This document shows positions 11,234 to 21,499 of a stretch of 64,000 nucleotides of DNA, one piece after another. How positions within the stretch are numbered: the stretch's first letter is position 1; each line of letters starts with the position of its first letter. This DNA is from Knoxdaviesia capensis (lineage: Eukaryota > Ascomycota > Sordariomycetes > Microascales > Gondwanamycetaceae): NCBI GenBank assembly GCA_001510575.1, contig LNGK01000011.1:643459-707458 (forward strand), written 5' to 3'. The notes below the pieces were generated by a model. That model was not told the origin of the DNA and ran no database searches. It worked only from the letters and a program-made list of their open reading frames with translations. The position numbers and the translations under genes were made by a program.

Positions 11234-11533
11234 CTAACAGGTCTCTGCAATCTTATCGGGAGAACAGGAAATTTGAAATAGGGAATCTGGCTGTCTGGGA
11301 GCCAGATTAGCCAAGGGGGGCCTCTGCTGCACGATGTATGCAATGCTGGTCGGAGAGAAAACCTTACACCAGAGACAAAGAGCCGAGGTGTGGCTTGGTG
11401 CGGCGAGGAAAGAAAGCCTAATCAAGAAATAAAAGACGTCCTTCACGGATGAAGACCAAATCACTATCGTCTGGGGACCGCCCAGCCAATGGACAGTAAG
11501 TACTGTACAGTAGTACTGAAGTGCAAACCTCAC
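11234..11533 (-). CDS. Candidate upstream exon with hydrophobic segments
   Basis: An open frame of 99 codons with hydrophobic stretches (YYCTVLTVHWLGG, VFYFLIRLSFLAAPS). A GTAAGG donor lies inside it (after about 11359), and splicing from there toward the 10.6-11.2 kb exon is possible, but I could not fix the acceptor. It overlaps the plus-strand candidate at 11489. Confidence 0.25.
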   Translation of the reverse strand: MRFALQYYCTVLTVHWLGGPQTIVIWSSSVKDVFYFLIRLSFLAAPSHTSALCLWCKVFSPTSIAYIVQQRPPLANLAPRQPDSLFQISCSPDKIAETC

Positions 11534-11843
11534 CCTGCGGATTCGTGTCTGGGATCTCTATCCCGGGAACCTGCACCAAGGAGGGAGAGAAAGAGCTGCT
11601 TGGGACTATATTGCTCCGCCTGTAAGCTTATGCCTGGGCCGGGTTCAAGCCTGCTTGAGGCCGATATACAGTACAGATAGCTTCAGAGGTGCGTCCTATG
11701 CCTTTCCTCCTCCTGTTCATGGTGGCCCCCCACCCGGCGGATATTACACGGCGGCTTCACATACACACACACCCTACGGCGACCATGGACGGCCGGTTAA
11801 GTTGGTGAGGAGAGAGCAGTGGTGGTCTGCCGATCCAGGTTGA
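11489..11843 (+). CDS. Candidate two-exon gene, Gly/Pro/Tyr-rich C-terminus
   Basis: The model is exons 11489-11621 and 11677-11843, with a 55-nt intron GTAAGC...CAG joined in phase 1. It starts at an ATG and ends in TGA, giving about 99 residues. The first exon has six cysteines. The second encodes a low-complexity run with PPPVHGGPPPGGYY, typical of disordered regions. GTAC-repeat motifs occur at the start codon region and at the 3' end of the intron. Confidence 0.3.
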
Positions 11844-12252
11844 CCCCTACTCTGCCGATTAGCAAAAGAAAAGAAAAATCTTCACAGGCCGGGCGTACCT
11901 GGAACTCTTATTATAGCCATGCCCTAGCCCAGGCTCACAGACCAAGAAATAGAAAAAAAGGCAAAATAGAAAAGCGAGGACCACGACGGATAGCTGCATC
12001 CGCACCCGGACTGCGTCCCCAGGGATCAAGCCCCGGCGGAGGGCCGTCTTACTGCCTTGACGTATATGTTCACTCTCTTGCCTTGCTGGGTCGGGGTGTT
12101 CCCTGATGGTGGTGCGGTCTTGATATCGGAGGGGGTTCGTTCTCGCGGGTTGATCTCGTTCGTGAAAGGGGGTTTGTGCTTACTCTTTTGTCGGTGAGCC
12201 TGGGGGCATCATTGACTAATGAGTGCTATACCTGATGTTCAGTACAGTACTA

Positions 12253-13191
12253 TTATGAACAGGGGATTTTCGTCTTTAACGGACCGAGGAATCTGGTTCC
12301 GAGAGAGAACTTGTGCTTGAGATATGGCCTAACACCGATTTGCCCGATTCCCTCATGACATAGACGAGGAAACCTCAGGAGCCCGCGCCATGGTGTTAAA
12401 AATTCTTTCTCCTCTGGCTTGCTTGACCCTTTCATTGTGACGTCAACGTCGACGGCCGAGCAAATCCTCGGTTCCTGTCCTCGCCGAAAAAAATGCGCCT
12501 CTTTATCTGGGCCTGCATTTTCTTGTCCACCCGGCTGGCCATCTGAAATCCACGCCGGGGCGATATACCACGCCGCCCTGAGAAAAGAAAAGGAAATAAA
12601 AAAAGAAGAACTAGTAATCAAGGCGGTCCGGAAATTTTCTTTTCGTTTCCCGCGCATGCCGCCCGCTAGACCACCTTGTTGGAAAGCCAGAACAACACTC
12701 TGCCTCCAACACGCCTCCCACGCGCACCCGCGCTGGAGCTGGCCACTGGGTAAGAATGCTGCTACTCTGCGCCGCCGCGGTGCATGGTTAGTTGGGGAGC
12801 CACGGCTGCCGAGTCCCGGCGGGACCAGACGAACCAGTATAGCGCTGAAAGCAATGACCACACATATGTCCACCCGTGAAGACGACCGGAGGGAGCTAAT
12901 TGTGCCTCTGCGGGAGCATGGCCACGAAGGAGATAAAGCGAGAACGGAGCCGTTGCTGCGGGCTGGGATCGGGGGGCCAAAAACACACAGAAGCAGACGA
13001 TCCGAGAAGGGCGAAAATGAGGCGTTTCGAGGGGGGCGGAATCGAGATCCGGCGGTGGTGGCTCCCCCCACCCTCTGCAAAGAGAAAGTGCGGGTTCTTG
13101 CGAGAGAGAGGCACGGCGAACGGGGGGGTATTTTCACGCTGTGGTTGGCTGGCCTGGGCTGATTACACGGAGGAGGCTGCTGATGCTTCAC
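12253..13191 (-). CDS. Long open frame, 312 codons, overlapped antisense
   Basis: This is one of the longest open frames of the window. It starts with GTG and has no clear ATG context. Its C-terminal third is mixed and charged, while the N-terminal half is Ser/Pro/Arg-rich. A 247-codon plus-strand frame (12419-13162) lies inside it with equally good composition, including an acidic-basic stretch (TREDDRRELIVPLREHG). Only one is likely to be real, and I cannot choose. Confidence 0.25.
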   Translation of the reverse strand: MKHQQPPPCNQPRPANHSVKIPPRSPCLSLARTRTFSLQRVGGATTAGSRFRPPRNASFSPFSDRLLLCVFGPPIPARSNGSVLALSPSWPCSRRGTISSLRSSSRVDICVVIAFSAILVRLVPPGLGSRGSPTNHAPRRRRVAAFLPSGQLQRGCAWEACWRQSVVLAFQQGGLAGGMRGKRKENFRTALITSSSFFISFSFLRAAWYIAPAWISDGQPGGQENAGPDKEAHFFRRGQEPRICSAVDVDVTMKGSSKPEEKEFLTPWRGLLRFPRLCHEGIGQIGVRPYLKHKFSLGTRFLGPLKTKIPCS

Positions 13192-13219
13192 GGAGATGAA
13201 GCTTTTCCGTCTGGTACTG

Positions 13220-13596
13220 TTACTTGCCTACGGCCTCTAGTGTCCACAGTTCATCACAGACCGGACATATAATTCGAGCTTCACCTGGGCTCCGCTGAGC
13301 TGGGATACTGTGTGTAAGTGAACCCACAGGAGCGGCGAACTTAACCCTATCACGGCCGCCAACCCAGTCAAGCACAACCTGGGCTTTCTGTAAGTCTCTT
13401 TTCTGCTTCACACCACTCTCACGCAAGCGGATTCGGCTCCTATATCAGCCATCGTAATATAGACTTGTCTCCTCCCTTTCCCCCCTTCTAAGGTGTCCGG
13501 TTGCTGCAAGATCTCGCCCTCTGTGTCTCCTGGGCTTGCCTCCTCGGCTGGCCCGTCCCCCCTCTTCGTGGTTCTCGGCCTGTGGTCTTTTTTCAT
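13220..13596 (-). CDS. Candidate two-exon gene, 113 aa, acidic N-terminus and CPVC motif
   Basis: Reading the minus strand, exon 1 is 13596-13423 (ATG, 58 codons) and exon 2 is 13387-13220, with a 35-nt intron GTGAGA...TTACAG in phase 0. The N-terminal half is acidic (AEEASPGDTEGEILQQPDT). The C-terminal half has RIICPVCDELW, which could hold a metal with only two visible cysteines. The complete ATG-to-stop structure makes it one of the better models. No family is recognised. Confidence 0.4.
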
Positions 13597-14136
13597 GATA
13601 TGATGATATCACCTTTGCGGACGGCGTGAGATAAATGGTGGCCCAGATAGCGGGACATTACTTGACTTTCTGTCTTGGTTTTATTGTTGAATTTGTATTT
13701 TGTAGTTCTCTCGAGGGGTGATCATCCGTCTTCGCCGATTTGCATCGATCCTTACATATCACCCTCGCCGTAACAAAACCAACTTGTTCCGGGGTTGAAA
13801 CTGTACTGTATTGTAGAGTCCAACTCTCCGCAAACCCGAACCAAAGAAGAAGAGACCAACAAAGAAACGAAACTCCACCCCAAATCTTCCGAGTTCTACC
13901 GGTCCCAGGCTCTTGGCAGCCTCCAATACTAGAATAGAAACCCGGCCCTATACGTCGGCCGTGATATTAATTTAAACAGCACCCTCTAGGGCAGGATCAA
14001 AAAAGAGAAAGAGAACGTTTCACGGCACACATTGTCTCTCCCCTCTCTCTATCTTGAACTGTGTCTCCCCCCGAACAGGTCTGCCGGTTGTTGGTGGCCA
14101 CAAATTTCCTGGCCGGTGGTGATTGCCCCCTCCTAT

Positions 14137-14807
14137 ATGCGACTGGCTGATAGTGAACCCCATATCGTAGAACTGGCGATATCTCGTTCGCCGTCCGTGA
14201 CATATACGGCTATAGCAGGGACGGTTATTCTCTTGTGTGCCCCCCGGATCCCTCCGCGAAGGAAAATCAAAGAGGGGGTGTATGTCTGCGTGCCAGAGGA
14301 CTTTCTTTCTCCGAGACTTGCGTGTGCAGCAGTTACTTCTGCGTTTTGTCAGGCTTTTCTCTCTTTTCACCGGTGAAGAAGCCCTGATATAGCCCACGAA
14401 CACGCACATATTGCGAGCCGGGAGTTTTTGTAGCGTCGAAAAAAAATCGAGTGCCTGGTTGGCTTGACCGGGCCTGGTCCAGCCGGCTATATAACTCATG
14501 TTATGGTCCTCTGATTCGAGACTCGACTTATCGAGAGTCGGTCTCGGGTTTTGACTCTCTATGTCACATCGTACCAGCCCGTGTTCTTTGGTACACGACG
14601 GAAGAAAGCAGCTGCACGTCTGGCCGGACCGTCACCGTCCACGAGGTTGAATCAGCAAAGCGAAGAGAGGAGTCTAGAAAAAAAAACACTGGCGAGGAGG
14701 AAAAAGGACAGTCTCAGAATGCCGCTCTAGTTGACTTTCCTTTTGCTCACTACAACCTGTCTCGACCCTTCATGTTAACACCAGAGAAAATCTCCCAAAT
14801 CGTCTAG
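14137..14807 (+). CDS. Candidate two-exon gene, 199 aa
   Basis: The model is exons 14137-14321 and 14393-14807, with a 71-nt intron ending CTGATATAG, phase 2. An ATG opens MRLADSEPHIVELAISR. A hydrophobic segment follows (TAIAGTVILLCAP), then a charged region (ESAKRREESRKKN). Exon 2 alone is a 139-codon open frame with balanced composition. An antisense 159-codon ATG frame (14020-14499) competes with exon 1. The function is unknown. Confidence 0.35.
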
Positions 14808-15485
14808 CCCGTTTGGCCCAAGTTGTGTTCTTCTCCCCCTGGTCGGTGACGGGGGGTTTTTCTTTTCTTTTCCTTCTTCTTACTGCTTGCTCTTGTCAAG
14901 GGCTCGCACGGACTTGCGAATCATACGATGTTTGGCCGGGCCTGGATCTTTGAGAGAGTCGAGTGCTGACTCTGGGAGGAAGCATCCAGTAGCTATCTGG
15001 ACATCCTCTGAGCGTTGTTCTTAACAGGATATCAGTATAGTAGATTCATATGATACCCAAGTGGATCTTGCCTCTTTGTCACTTGCGCAGGCAGTATTTC
15101 TCAAACGTCCCTTCATTGACCCGTGTAATGTGATCCATGTGAGAAGAAAAGAAACCGAGAGAGTCGGGCCTCAGCATCCAAGAGGATAAGAGAACCAAGA
15201 ACCACCCACACTCAGCGAAAAAAAAAAGAAAGAAAAAAAAAGAGAGAGTTTTGCGGATCCGGATTTATTCTGGGTCGTTTCGTTTCAGGTTCAGATCCCG
15301 CATCACCTCTGCCTTAGTCGCGATCCGGGGGGTTTTTTTTCTTCTTTTTTTTCTTCAATTTTTTTTTTCTACATGTCTCTTCGTGTGTGTGTGGTCTGCT
15401 TCTTGCGGCGGCGTATCTGCGTCACACACACACGTGGGTGGTGTGAACACAGAACGAATACTGTGCTGGTGTAGCTTTTTGGTCA

Positions 15486-15797
15486 ATGTTTGTAGGGCTT
15501 AGACTGCGTGTGGTGGCATGCGGTGCGTTGACTGCACTCAAAGAGAAACGTAATTTCGTGGCGTTATCCGAGACATCTGCCTGTGTGGGAGTTGCCTGTC
15601 GCTTCGATGGGCAGAGATGGACTGTCCCCGCGCCGAAGCCGGGGATGAATGGCCATACGCACGATCTGTGGTATAGGCCATGTTCGCAGGGCGGCCCCAT
15701 GGGACAGGACACAACAACAAAGATTGCACTTCTCGGCGGGACTACCCTAACTTACACGCACACACTGGGACGTACGTGGGCCTACGGCGAATCCTAA
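15486..15797 (+). CDS. Candidate single-exon 103-aa protein, possibly secreted
   Basis: An ATG-to-TAA frame with a hydrophobic start (MFVGLRLRVVACGALTAL), then Cys-containing and Trp/Tyr-containing stretches (CRFDGQRWTVPAPKPG, LWYRPCSQGG) and a Thr-rich end (LGGTTLTYTHTLGRTW). This would fit a small secreted beta-rich protein, but that is inference. Plus-strand frames in other phases overlap. From about 15800 to 16660 I see a TC run (about 15966-15989), an AC run (about 16355-16377) and no firm gene. Confidence 0.35.
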   Translation: MFVGLRLRVVACGALTALKEKRNFVALSETSACVGVACRFDGQRWTVPAPKPGMNGHTHDLWYRPCSQGGPMGQDTTTKIALLGGTTLTYTHTLGRTWAYGES

Positions 15798-15966
15798 GAG
15801 CAAGCAGCAAAAGGAACTTCAGGAAAAAGGAACAGAAAACAACACCTCGATCCCGTCTAGCCTGTTCAGGACATATATCGCTGTCGTGTAGCAGGTCATC
15901 GTATCGACGTGTCGGTATTACTATCGACGGGGGAGGGGGCGTTTTGAAACCGTCGAACACACTCAA

Positions 15967-15999
<33 letters not shown>

Positions 16000-16635
16000 T
16001 TCTGTTAGTCTTCCGGGGCGTTTCCCTTTCTGGTGAATGTCCGCCCTTGTCTCGCTTGTTCTGGCTCCTGTCCCGGCCGTGTTCCCCGAGGCGCCTTAGC
16101 GGACGATCCTGCCCGGAAGAAAGACCGAGATGACTAGACCGTAGGGTGGTGGCTTTTGACCTATCTTTTTTTTTTTTGTCTTTCGTTAGCGAACGACGGC
16201 CCCAGCATCGGAGGCCAAAGTGCCCAGATCAACTGCCTGGCAAGTTTGAACTCGTTTGTTGCTTGTCGCAGCGCTTGTTTGACTGGCTGATAAGCAGTCG
16301 TGCGCCCCACAGTCGTATCGGTATCGGGCTGTTTTCTTCCTGCTGTGTGCACAAACACACACACACACACACACACATCGTACAGTATATTGCAGCTTGA
16401 TATTAAGACGATCCTGTCCTGCCATAGCGCGTGAAACGCCTCGGCATCTCTCCGCTCTTGTTCTATAGTCTACAGGATAGAGCCCTGAAGACCGCTCCTG
16501 CAATCACACTCACACTATAACGCCATTACCGCCAGCGTCGTTATCATACAGGTCTGTGACGCCACTCCGTTTAGAGCAGTTTGTAAGAGCCCATGGCCCC
16601 CGGGGAGTCTCGATGCAACCTCCGGCCTGCCTGTA

Positions 16636-16664
16636 TGTACAGTACTGTACTATACTGTACTGTA
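16636..16664. repeat. GTAC palindrome cluster
   Basis: ACAGTACTGTAC units in tandem, continuing ACTGTACTGTACA. This is the densest of about 25 places in the window where the palindrome GTACTGTACAGTAC or half of it occurs. Confidence 0.75.
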
Positions 16665-16666
16665 CA

Positions 16667-16984
16667 TCAGAGTACAGCTTCCTGAACGAGGCGTGCGTAC
16701 AGCGGCCGGGGCGGCACTTCGCCCGCACTGCCCTTACATCTCGTCCTGCCTATATATGATAACACCGGGTAATAAGTGTATACTGAACGACCAACGACTG
16801 ATTCCTCGGTGACATACCGGTATATCCACAGCGACCGGCTAGAAGACGGCCTCTCCAAACCCTTCGCCGCACAGTAATCTATTTCAAGGTCTCCTCGAAA
16901 ATCAAAACGGCGGTTCTGATAGGTGCCGTTAGGTATAACCTCAGGATCTCCTTGATGCCCCCCTCCCGGTGTCAAATCGTACGT
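16667..16984 (-). CDS. Candidate exon with balanced acidic/aromatic composition
   Basis: The frame is open from a TGA at 16985-16987 to its stop at 16667, with no ATG, so it is probably an internal or last exon. It reads NGTYQNRRFDFRGDLEIDYC, WIYRYVTEESVVGRSVYTYY and ends VQEAVL. A second minus-strand frame at 17024-17230 lies upstream and could be an earlier exon. The GTAC palindrome cluster at 16636-16664 lies just beyond the stop. The product is unknown. Confidence 0.35.
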   Translation of the reverse strand, partial: TYDLTPGGGHQGDPEVIPNGTYQNRRFDFRGDLEIDYCAAKGLERPSSSRSLWIYRYVTEESVVGRSVYTYYPVLSYIGRTRCKGSAGEVPPRPLYARLVQEAVL

Positions 16985-17023
16985 TCATTACTATTCCCTC
17001 TATCCAGCGTTTTCCTCCATGCT

Positions 17024-17230
17024 CTAGCCCTCCGAAGTTTTGCTCTCAGCGCCACATCCGACCAACACCACCCATCCGGATACGGGCCCTCTTCCCCCCC
17101 GCTTCCCCCGCCTATAGTGGCCGGTGATATATGTCAGATACTGCCCCCCCTCTCTGTCGCTGGCTGTCGACCTCTCACCTGGCACATCACACAGCCAGTG
17201 TGATAGGAGTCGCGTCGGGGCTATGGACAC
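17024..17230 (-). CDS. Candidate upstream exon
   Basis: A 68-codon open frame from GTG, reading SHWLCDVPGERSTASDREGG and QYLTYITGHYRRGKRGGRG. It precedes the 16.67-16.98 kb exon on the same strand, but I found no unambiguous splice pair. No family is recognised. Confidence 0.2.
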   Translation of the reverse strand: MSIAPTRLLSHWLCDVPGERSTASDREGGQYLTYITGHYRRGKRGGRGPVSGWVVLVGCGAESKTSEG

Positions 17231-17359
17231 AAAAAGCCCGCATCCGACCTGCCGGGCGTCCTGATCGGGACAACTTGTGTGGGTGGGTGGATGGGCATGT
17301 GCGTGACAGCCCAGATCTGATAATCACAATCTCTGCGTTCTCCTTTGTGCACCCTCGTT

Positions 17360-18890
17360 CTACACTGAACGCCCATCGTCCTCTGTGCGTGTGTGTGTTT
17401 CTCTCCGAGTCCTCCTGATCACTTGTTCATGCACGGCTTTCCTCTCCCCTTTTTCATGTGCGTGTGTGTGTGTGTGTGTGTGTGCTTTTTCCCCAGACAC
17501 GGCACGAAATACTCCCCCAGATAAAAATAACGAGGGCACCCGGAGATCCATCTCGTCCCATTCCTCTCCATCCTGTCGCTTTTCCCCAAACCCCATCGTT
17601 CCGTCCAACCCCCCTCTCTCAGACATGTAAGGTGAACTCGTAATAAGCAGCTTGGACAATCCTCCGGCCCTGTGCGCCCCGGACCCGCAGCCACGCTCGC
17701 TCCGGTATGTCTTGGGACGAACTTGTGTTTCCTGGCGATCTGTTTTCTCTATGTGGAGCTTGGACCACCGTTGTGTGTTTTTTTTTCTGCCTGTTAGATA
17801 AAAAGCTCCGGACTTACAACTTGCACCACCGGGCGTCCCTCCGTGGTCGACACACTCAGAAGCAGTGCGGCTCCTTCTTAACAGGCTATTCTGGGGATCT
17901 GATACCCTCACCGCGTGGCGACTGTCAAGCACCTTTTGGAGATCGTAGCACGGTTCGCCGGCTCGCAAGTTTAAAAATCCAACGTCTCGTGAGGGGGAGA
18001 CAGGACATTCCGGCCGCCGGTGTGTGGTGTGTCCCCAGATACTGGATTCCTCTCGCGTGCGGGCTCTCTTGATATATTGCAATGTAACACCATCTTCAGG
18101 CAATTTTTTTTTTCTGGTTTTGCACTGGCCCTTGCGCCCCTCCTACCCCCCAGGAGGTTTTGGTTTAAGCTCAACGGCACTTCGATATATTGATCTGGGG
18201 AAAAAAGACCGTCCCAGACCGCACAACCACAAGAACGAAGAGGGGGGGGACGCAAGGACCGAACCTGAACACGCAAAAATGCCGGTCCCGTGTGTCCATC
18301 GCCGACGGAGGAGGGGGCGTTCCCCCATCGTGCCTGCGATGCGCTCGACTGCCGACACGGGATGTTTCTGCTCATGTTGGGTGCAGTTGAGACAGCAGAG
18401 TGCAAAATCAAAACCTGCGATGCTCGTGCACAAGAATACGGGGTGCATACGGACGGCGCAGGGGCCAAAAGTTGGGGTTTCCCTCTGTCGCAAAGATGTT
18501 TTCAACAGAGTGGTGTTTTTGGCTCCCTCTTCCCTCCATCTCGTCCCGCGATGTATATTTTGCCAACGACGAGCGTTTTTTTGATTTTTTGAATTTTTAA
18601 TTCCTTTTATACGTACAAGTAGAACTGCCTGCGCCAGACCAGACCAGCCAGCGTCCCGTCCCAGTGGCTCAGCATGTAACACCCTGCGACAATCTGCTCC
18701 CCAAAAGGGCCCCTGCGCCGAAATGTTGGACGGGGTTTGCTGGGTCACTTACCCTCTGGCCGGATATATTGGAAGAACCGAAAACCCACCCAAGACCCTC
18801 CTCGTCTGGGTCCGGAGAGGGGATGTCGTAGGTCTCAACCCGCCGCGTGATGATGGTGTGCTTTTTTGGGGGCGGGTGGACGCCGATCAT
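17360..18890 (-). CDS. Candidate three-exon gene, about 485 aa
   Basis: On the minus strand: exon 1 18890-18753 (ATG), exon 2 18712-18176, exon 3 18142-17360. Intron 1 (40 nt) has a perfect GTAAGT donor and a CAG acceptor. Intron 2 is a 33-nt GTTGAG...TAG that removes the only stop in a 463-codon frame. Exon 1 reads ETYDIPSPDPDEEGLGWVF. Exon 3 is strongly charged (KRQDGEEWDEMDLRVP) and includes a His/Thr repeat encoded by a CA microsatellite. No known domain is seen. A 186-codon plus-strand frame (18024-18584) overlaps exon 2. Confidence 0.4.
17462..17483. repeat. (GT)n microsatellite inside a candidate exon
   Basis: About eleven GT units on the plus strand. On the minus strand they read CA and are in frame as a His-Thr repeat in exon 3 of the 17.36-18.89 kb model, so length changes of 6 bp would keep the frame. 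Confidence 0.8.
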
Positions 18891-19073
18891 CTCGCGGGAG
18901 GTTCAACTCGAGGGTTGAATTGTCACGTACGCCATTTATTCCCCCGACAAATGGAACGGGGCCTGAGAGGTCAAGAGAATAGACAGAAAAGGGAAAAAAA
19001 ACCCAGGGAATGCCTTCCGCTCAGATCCCTTCGGACGTTAAAGGACAAAAATGCTCAGGTGGTGCTTTGATGC

Positions 19074-19457
19074 TCACTCCCAGGCTTTGTTAGTTTGCTG
19101 TGAGAATTGCCCTCCAGGGCTAGACGCTAGAATCACCACAGAACACTTCTTCTGGCATGCCATGTTGATCTCCGCCTCACTTACACACAGCTCACCTTGC
19201 GATGGCTGTCTTCTTTCGTACACCCTCCATTCGCTTTGAGGCAGGACACATCCACCAAAACAACAGTCCATGAAGCTGTGGTCCACGGCTCGGCTTTTTC
19301 GTCCCTCGCCCTCATCCTTTCTCTCGCTCTCTCGCCTCGCTAATCCTCTCAGCCACAAAAGGCTATATCGCAGATGACGGCAGGACGAGCCACCGATTGC
19401 TGCCAACGCGGGCTGGATGGCAAAAAACAGGGTAAACAGGGGGGTGGTGGTGGTCAC
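19074..19457 (-). CDS. Candidate 127-aa protein with signal-peptide-like start
   Basis: A single open frame starting at GTG with a hydrophobic leader (TPLFTLFFAIQPALAAIGG), then a charged region, five further cysteines and an end reading SPGGQFSQQTNKAWE. A stop lies just upstream in frame, so the true start may be in another exon. The frame 19363-19827 on the same strand overlaps with its own hydrophobic ATG start (MLHALAILLAEAYHINPHS). Secretion is inferred. Confidence 0.25.
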   Translation of the reverse strand: MTTTTPLFTLFFAIQPALAAIGGSSCRHLRYSLLWLRGLARRESERKDEGEGRKSRAVDHSFMDCCFGGCVLPQSEWRVYERRQPSQGELCVSEAEINMACQKKCSVVILASSPGGQFSQQTNKAWE

Positions 19458-20457
19458 ACTCTCGTATTATTCGTTTGAGAAATGCGGATAGAGAGAGCCG
19501 GCAGGAGAGAGAGCGAGCCGAATGATATGTGTGGCCAGACACGGAACTGGCCTGCCTCTCTCTCTCTGTCCACACAACCAACAAGAACGAATGAGGATTT
19601 ATGTGGTACGCTTCCGCCAGGAGGATTGCGAGTGCATGCAGCATCTCCGGCTTGAATGGCCTGTTGCGGTTAGCGAGCCTTTTTCTTTGTTTTTTCTTTT
19701 TTTTTTCCTTTTTTTTCTTTTTTTGGTCTTCGTAGCGAGGCGAACCACCTCGAGGCCAAGCGACGTGCTGAACACCGCCGCTCGTTTCTGCGTGAGGAGC
19801 GCAAATCCCTGATCGCAAGCTCAGCACTGACTCGCTGGAAGAAAAAAGAGGTCAGAAGATACCCGGGACGGCTCGCGCGGTGCGGGGGAATGGCGACACA
19901 GAGGGCAGGCGGACAATGTGGTGTTGGTGGGCGCACACGGCGTAGGACAAAGGTTGAGCTTGAATGTGTCTGAACAAAGGCTTGGTGTTCGGCGGCCGTG
20001 GTGGCTGGATCGATGTGGGGAAAGTGTGTGTGTCTCTCTCGCTCTTCTTTTTTCCTCTTGCTTTTTCCCTTTTAGTGCCGTGTGGTGGTGTGGTGCCCCT
20101 GGTACCATGGTTCGCCCAACACGGCACGTTTCCTCTTCTGGACAGGCCCTCGGCCCAGCCACAGACGCACATAGTGGAGTTGGGGTCGATGTGGCAGGGC
20201 GCGGGCGGGCGATTTGGAGATATCTCTCTCTCGATGGTGAAGCTTAACGAGCCCCCTCTCTCTCTCTCTGGCGCGACTTTCGTTTCTTCGCTCGGCTATG
20301 TTACTCTGTTCTAACCGGTTGGCAACCTACGAGGTCCACCGTTCACGCAATGATCCTGGCAAAACGACAGAGCATAATCTCTCTCCAATACCGGGTTCTA
20401 AGTATAGACGGAGATTTCTCTTTGTCTTGGTCCGTCGTTCCCTAGTGCAGACATGCA

Positions 20458-21204
20458 ATGGTAGTATGTGGTCAGAAACCCGCGCCGGAGGATGTTGGCC
20501 GCTCGGTGATGGCAGACTTGGAGGCGTTGTTTGGTGGAAAGGGTTATACCCACAAACAGCCCAGAATAGATGCATCTGCTGTCACCCTGTTCAGCCCGCA
20601 TTTCCCATGCAGTGCTAAAACCACATGTGCCGTAGTGGTAGTGTCGCCAAATCAGGTCAACCCGGTGGTCCTGGAGCGTGAAGTTGCCCGATGAGTTATC
20701 GGCGGAGGATTCATTTGCCGTTTAGATTGCGATATGGTGGTGGTGGGTGCCCTGGGTCGGCACACGAGCGGCACTGGACCGTCCAAGCAGAGCGAAATTG
20801 GCGAAGGATTTGTGGTACAGACACCCACCAACACACAATCGGTCGTTCCCCTCTATTCGATCGTCGACCCTCTCCACAACCACCGCTCTCTCCTTGGTTC
20901 TCCGCCACATGCAGTCAGTTCACACATCACCAGAACGACCAGACGGAGGCTTTATTCGGACACACTGTGTCTGTTTTCTGTTCCTCGGTGGGTCAGCTCC
21001 ATCGCCAGAACCACCCCGTCTGGCCTGGCTTGCACTGGCCGGACGGCACACACCAGGCCTTGCAGCTACTCGTTGTGGGTTTTAATATACAAAACCGGAC
21101 ACGGGAGAGGCAGGTGGTCGAAAGAGGAAAACACAGGTGGGACAGCTTGTGAGCCGGCCGGAGCAGAATACTCTGGGCGAGAGATGGAGCCGGCCACAGA
21201 CTGA
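20458..21204 (+). CDS. Candidate two-exon gene, about 232 aa
   Basis: The model is exon 1 20458-20677 (ATG, MVVCGQKPAPEDVGRSVMAD) and exon 2 20726-21204, with a 48-nt intron GTGAAG...TTTAG in phase 1. Exon 1 is acidic to neutral with a Val run (TTCAVVVVSPNQVNPVV). Exon 2 is Ser/Thr/His-rich. The distal half of exon 2 conflicts with an antisense ATG frame of 164 codons (20993-21487) that contains LYPDITMLLPVDVSSVADIL and also looks plausible. Confidence 0.3.
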
Positions 21205-21487
21205 GGACGAGACCGTCCAGTACGGGAAAATGAGGAGAGTTCGAACGGATCAGGCACGGCAGAATGTCGGCCACAGATGATACATCGACAGGTAGCAGCA
21301 TGGTGATATCTGGATAAAGCCCTGATGAGCCACAACCAGAAAAGAAAAGGGAAACTTCATCCATCCATCCATCCATCCACACAGATACTGCGCTCCAAGC
21401 GCCATTTCCACTGCAGCCTTCCATTGCGAGCCGCCTGCGGGGTAAATTGTGGCATTTTTGATTGGCCGAGCCGGGCTTTGCTGCCAT
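20993..21487 (-). CDS. Candidate 164-aa protein, alternative to the plus-strand exon
   Basis: An ATG frame, Cys- and Trp-containing, with a leucine-rich middle (VLDGLVLSLWPAPSLAQSIL). The ATCC tetranucleotide repeat at 21358-21379 is read in frame as a Trp-Met-Asp-Gly pattern. It overlaps the second exon of the plus-strand model, so only one is expected to be real. Confidence 0.25.
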   Translation of the reverse strand: MAAKPGSANQKCHNLPRRRLAMEGCSGNGAWSAVSVWMDGWMDEVSLFFSGCGSSGLYPDITMLLPVDVSSVADILPCLIRSNSPHFPVLDGLVLSLWPAPSLAQSILLRPAHKLSHLCFPLSTTCLSRVRFCILKPTTSSCKAWCVPSGQCKPGQTGWFWRWS

Positions 21488-21499
21488 GCCTCGTTAACC

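Noticed and set aside
19676..19728. T-rich tracts here and at 26356-26386 and 42405-42426 as tails of retroposed SINEs
   Set aside because: They are interrupted by C, have no target duplications and no A/B-box body next to them. They look like plain polypyrimidine tracts.
21358..21379. ATCC tandem repeat as a CRISPR-like array
   Set aside because: It is a simple tetranucleotide microsatellite with no spacers.
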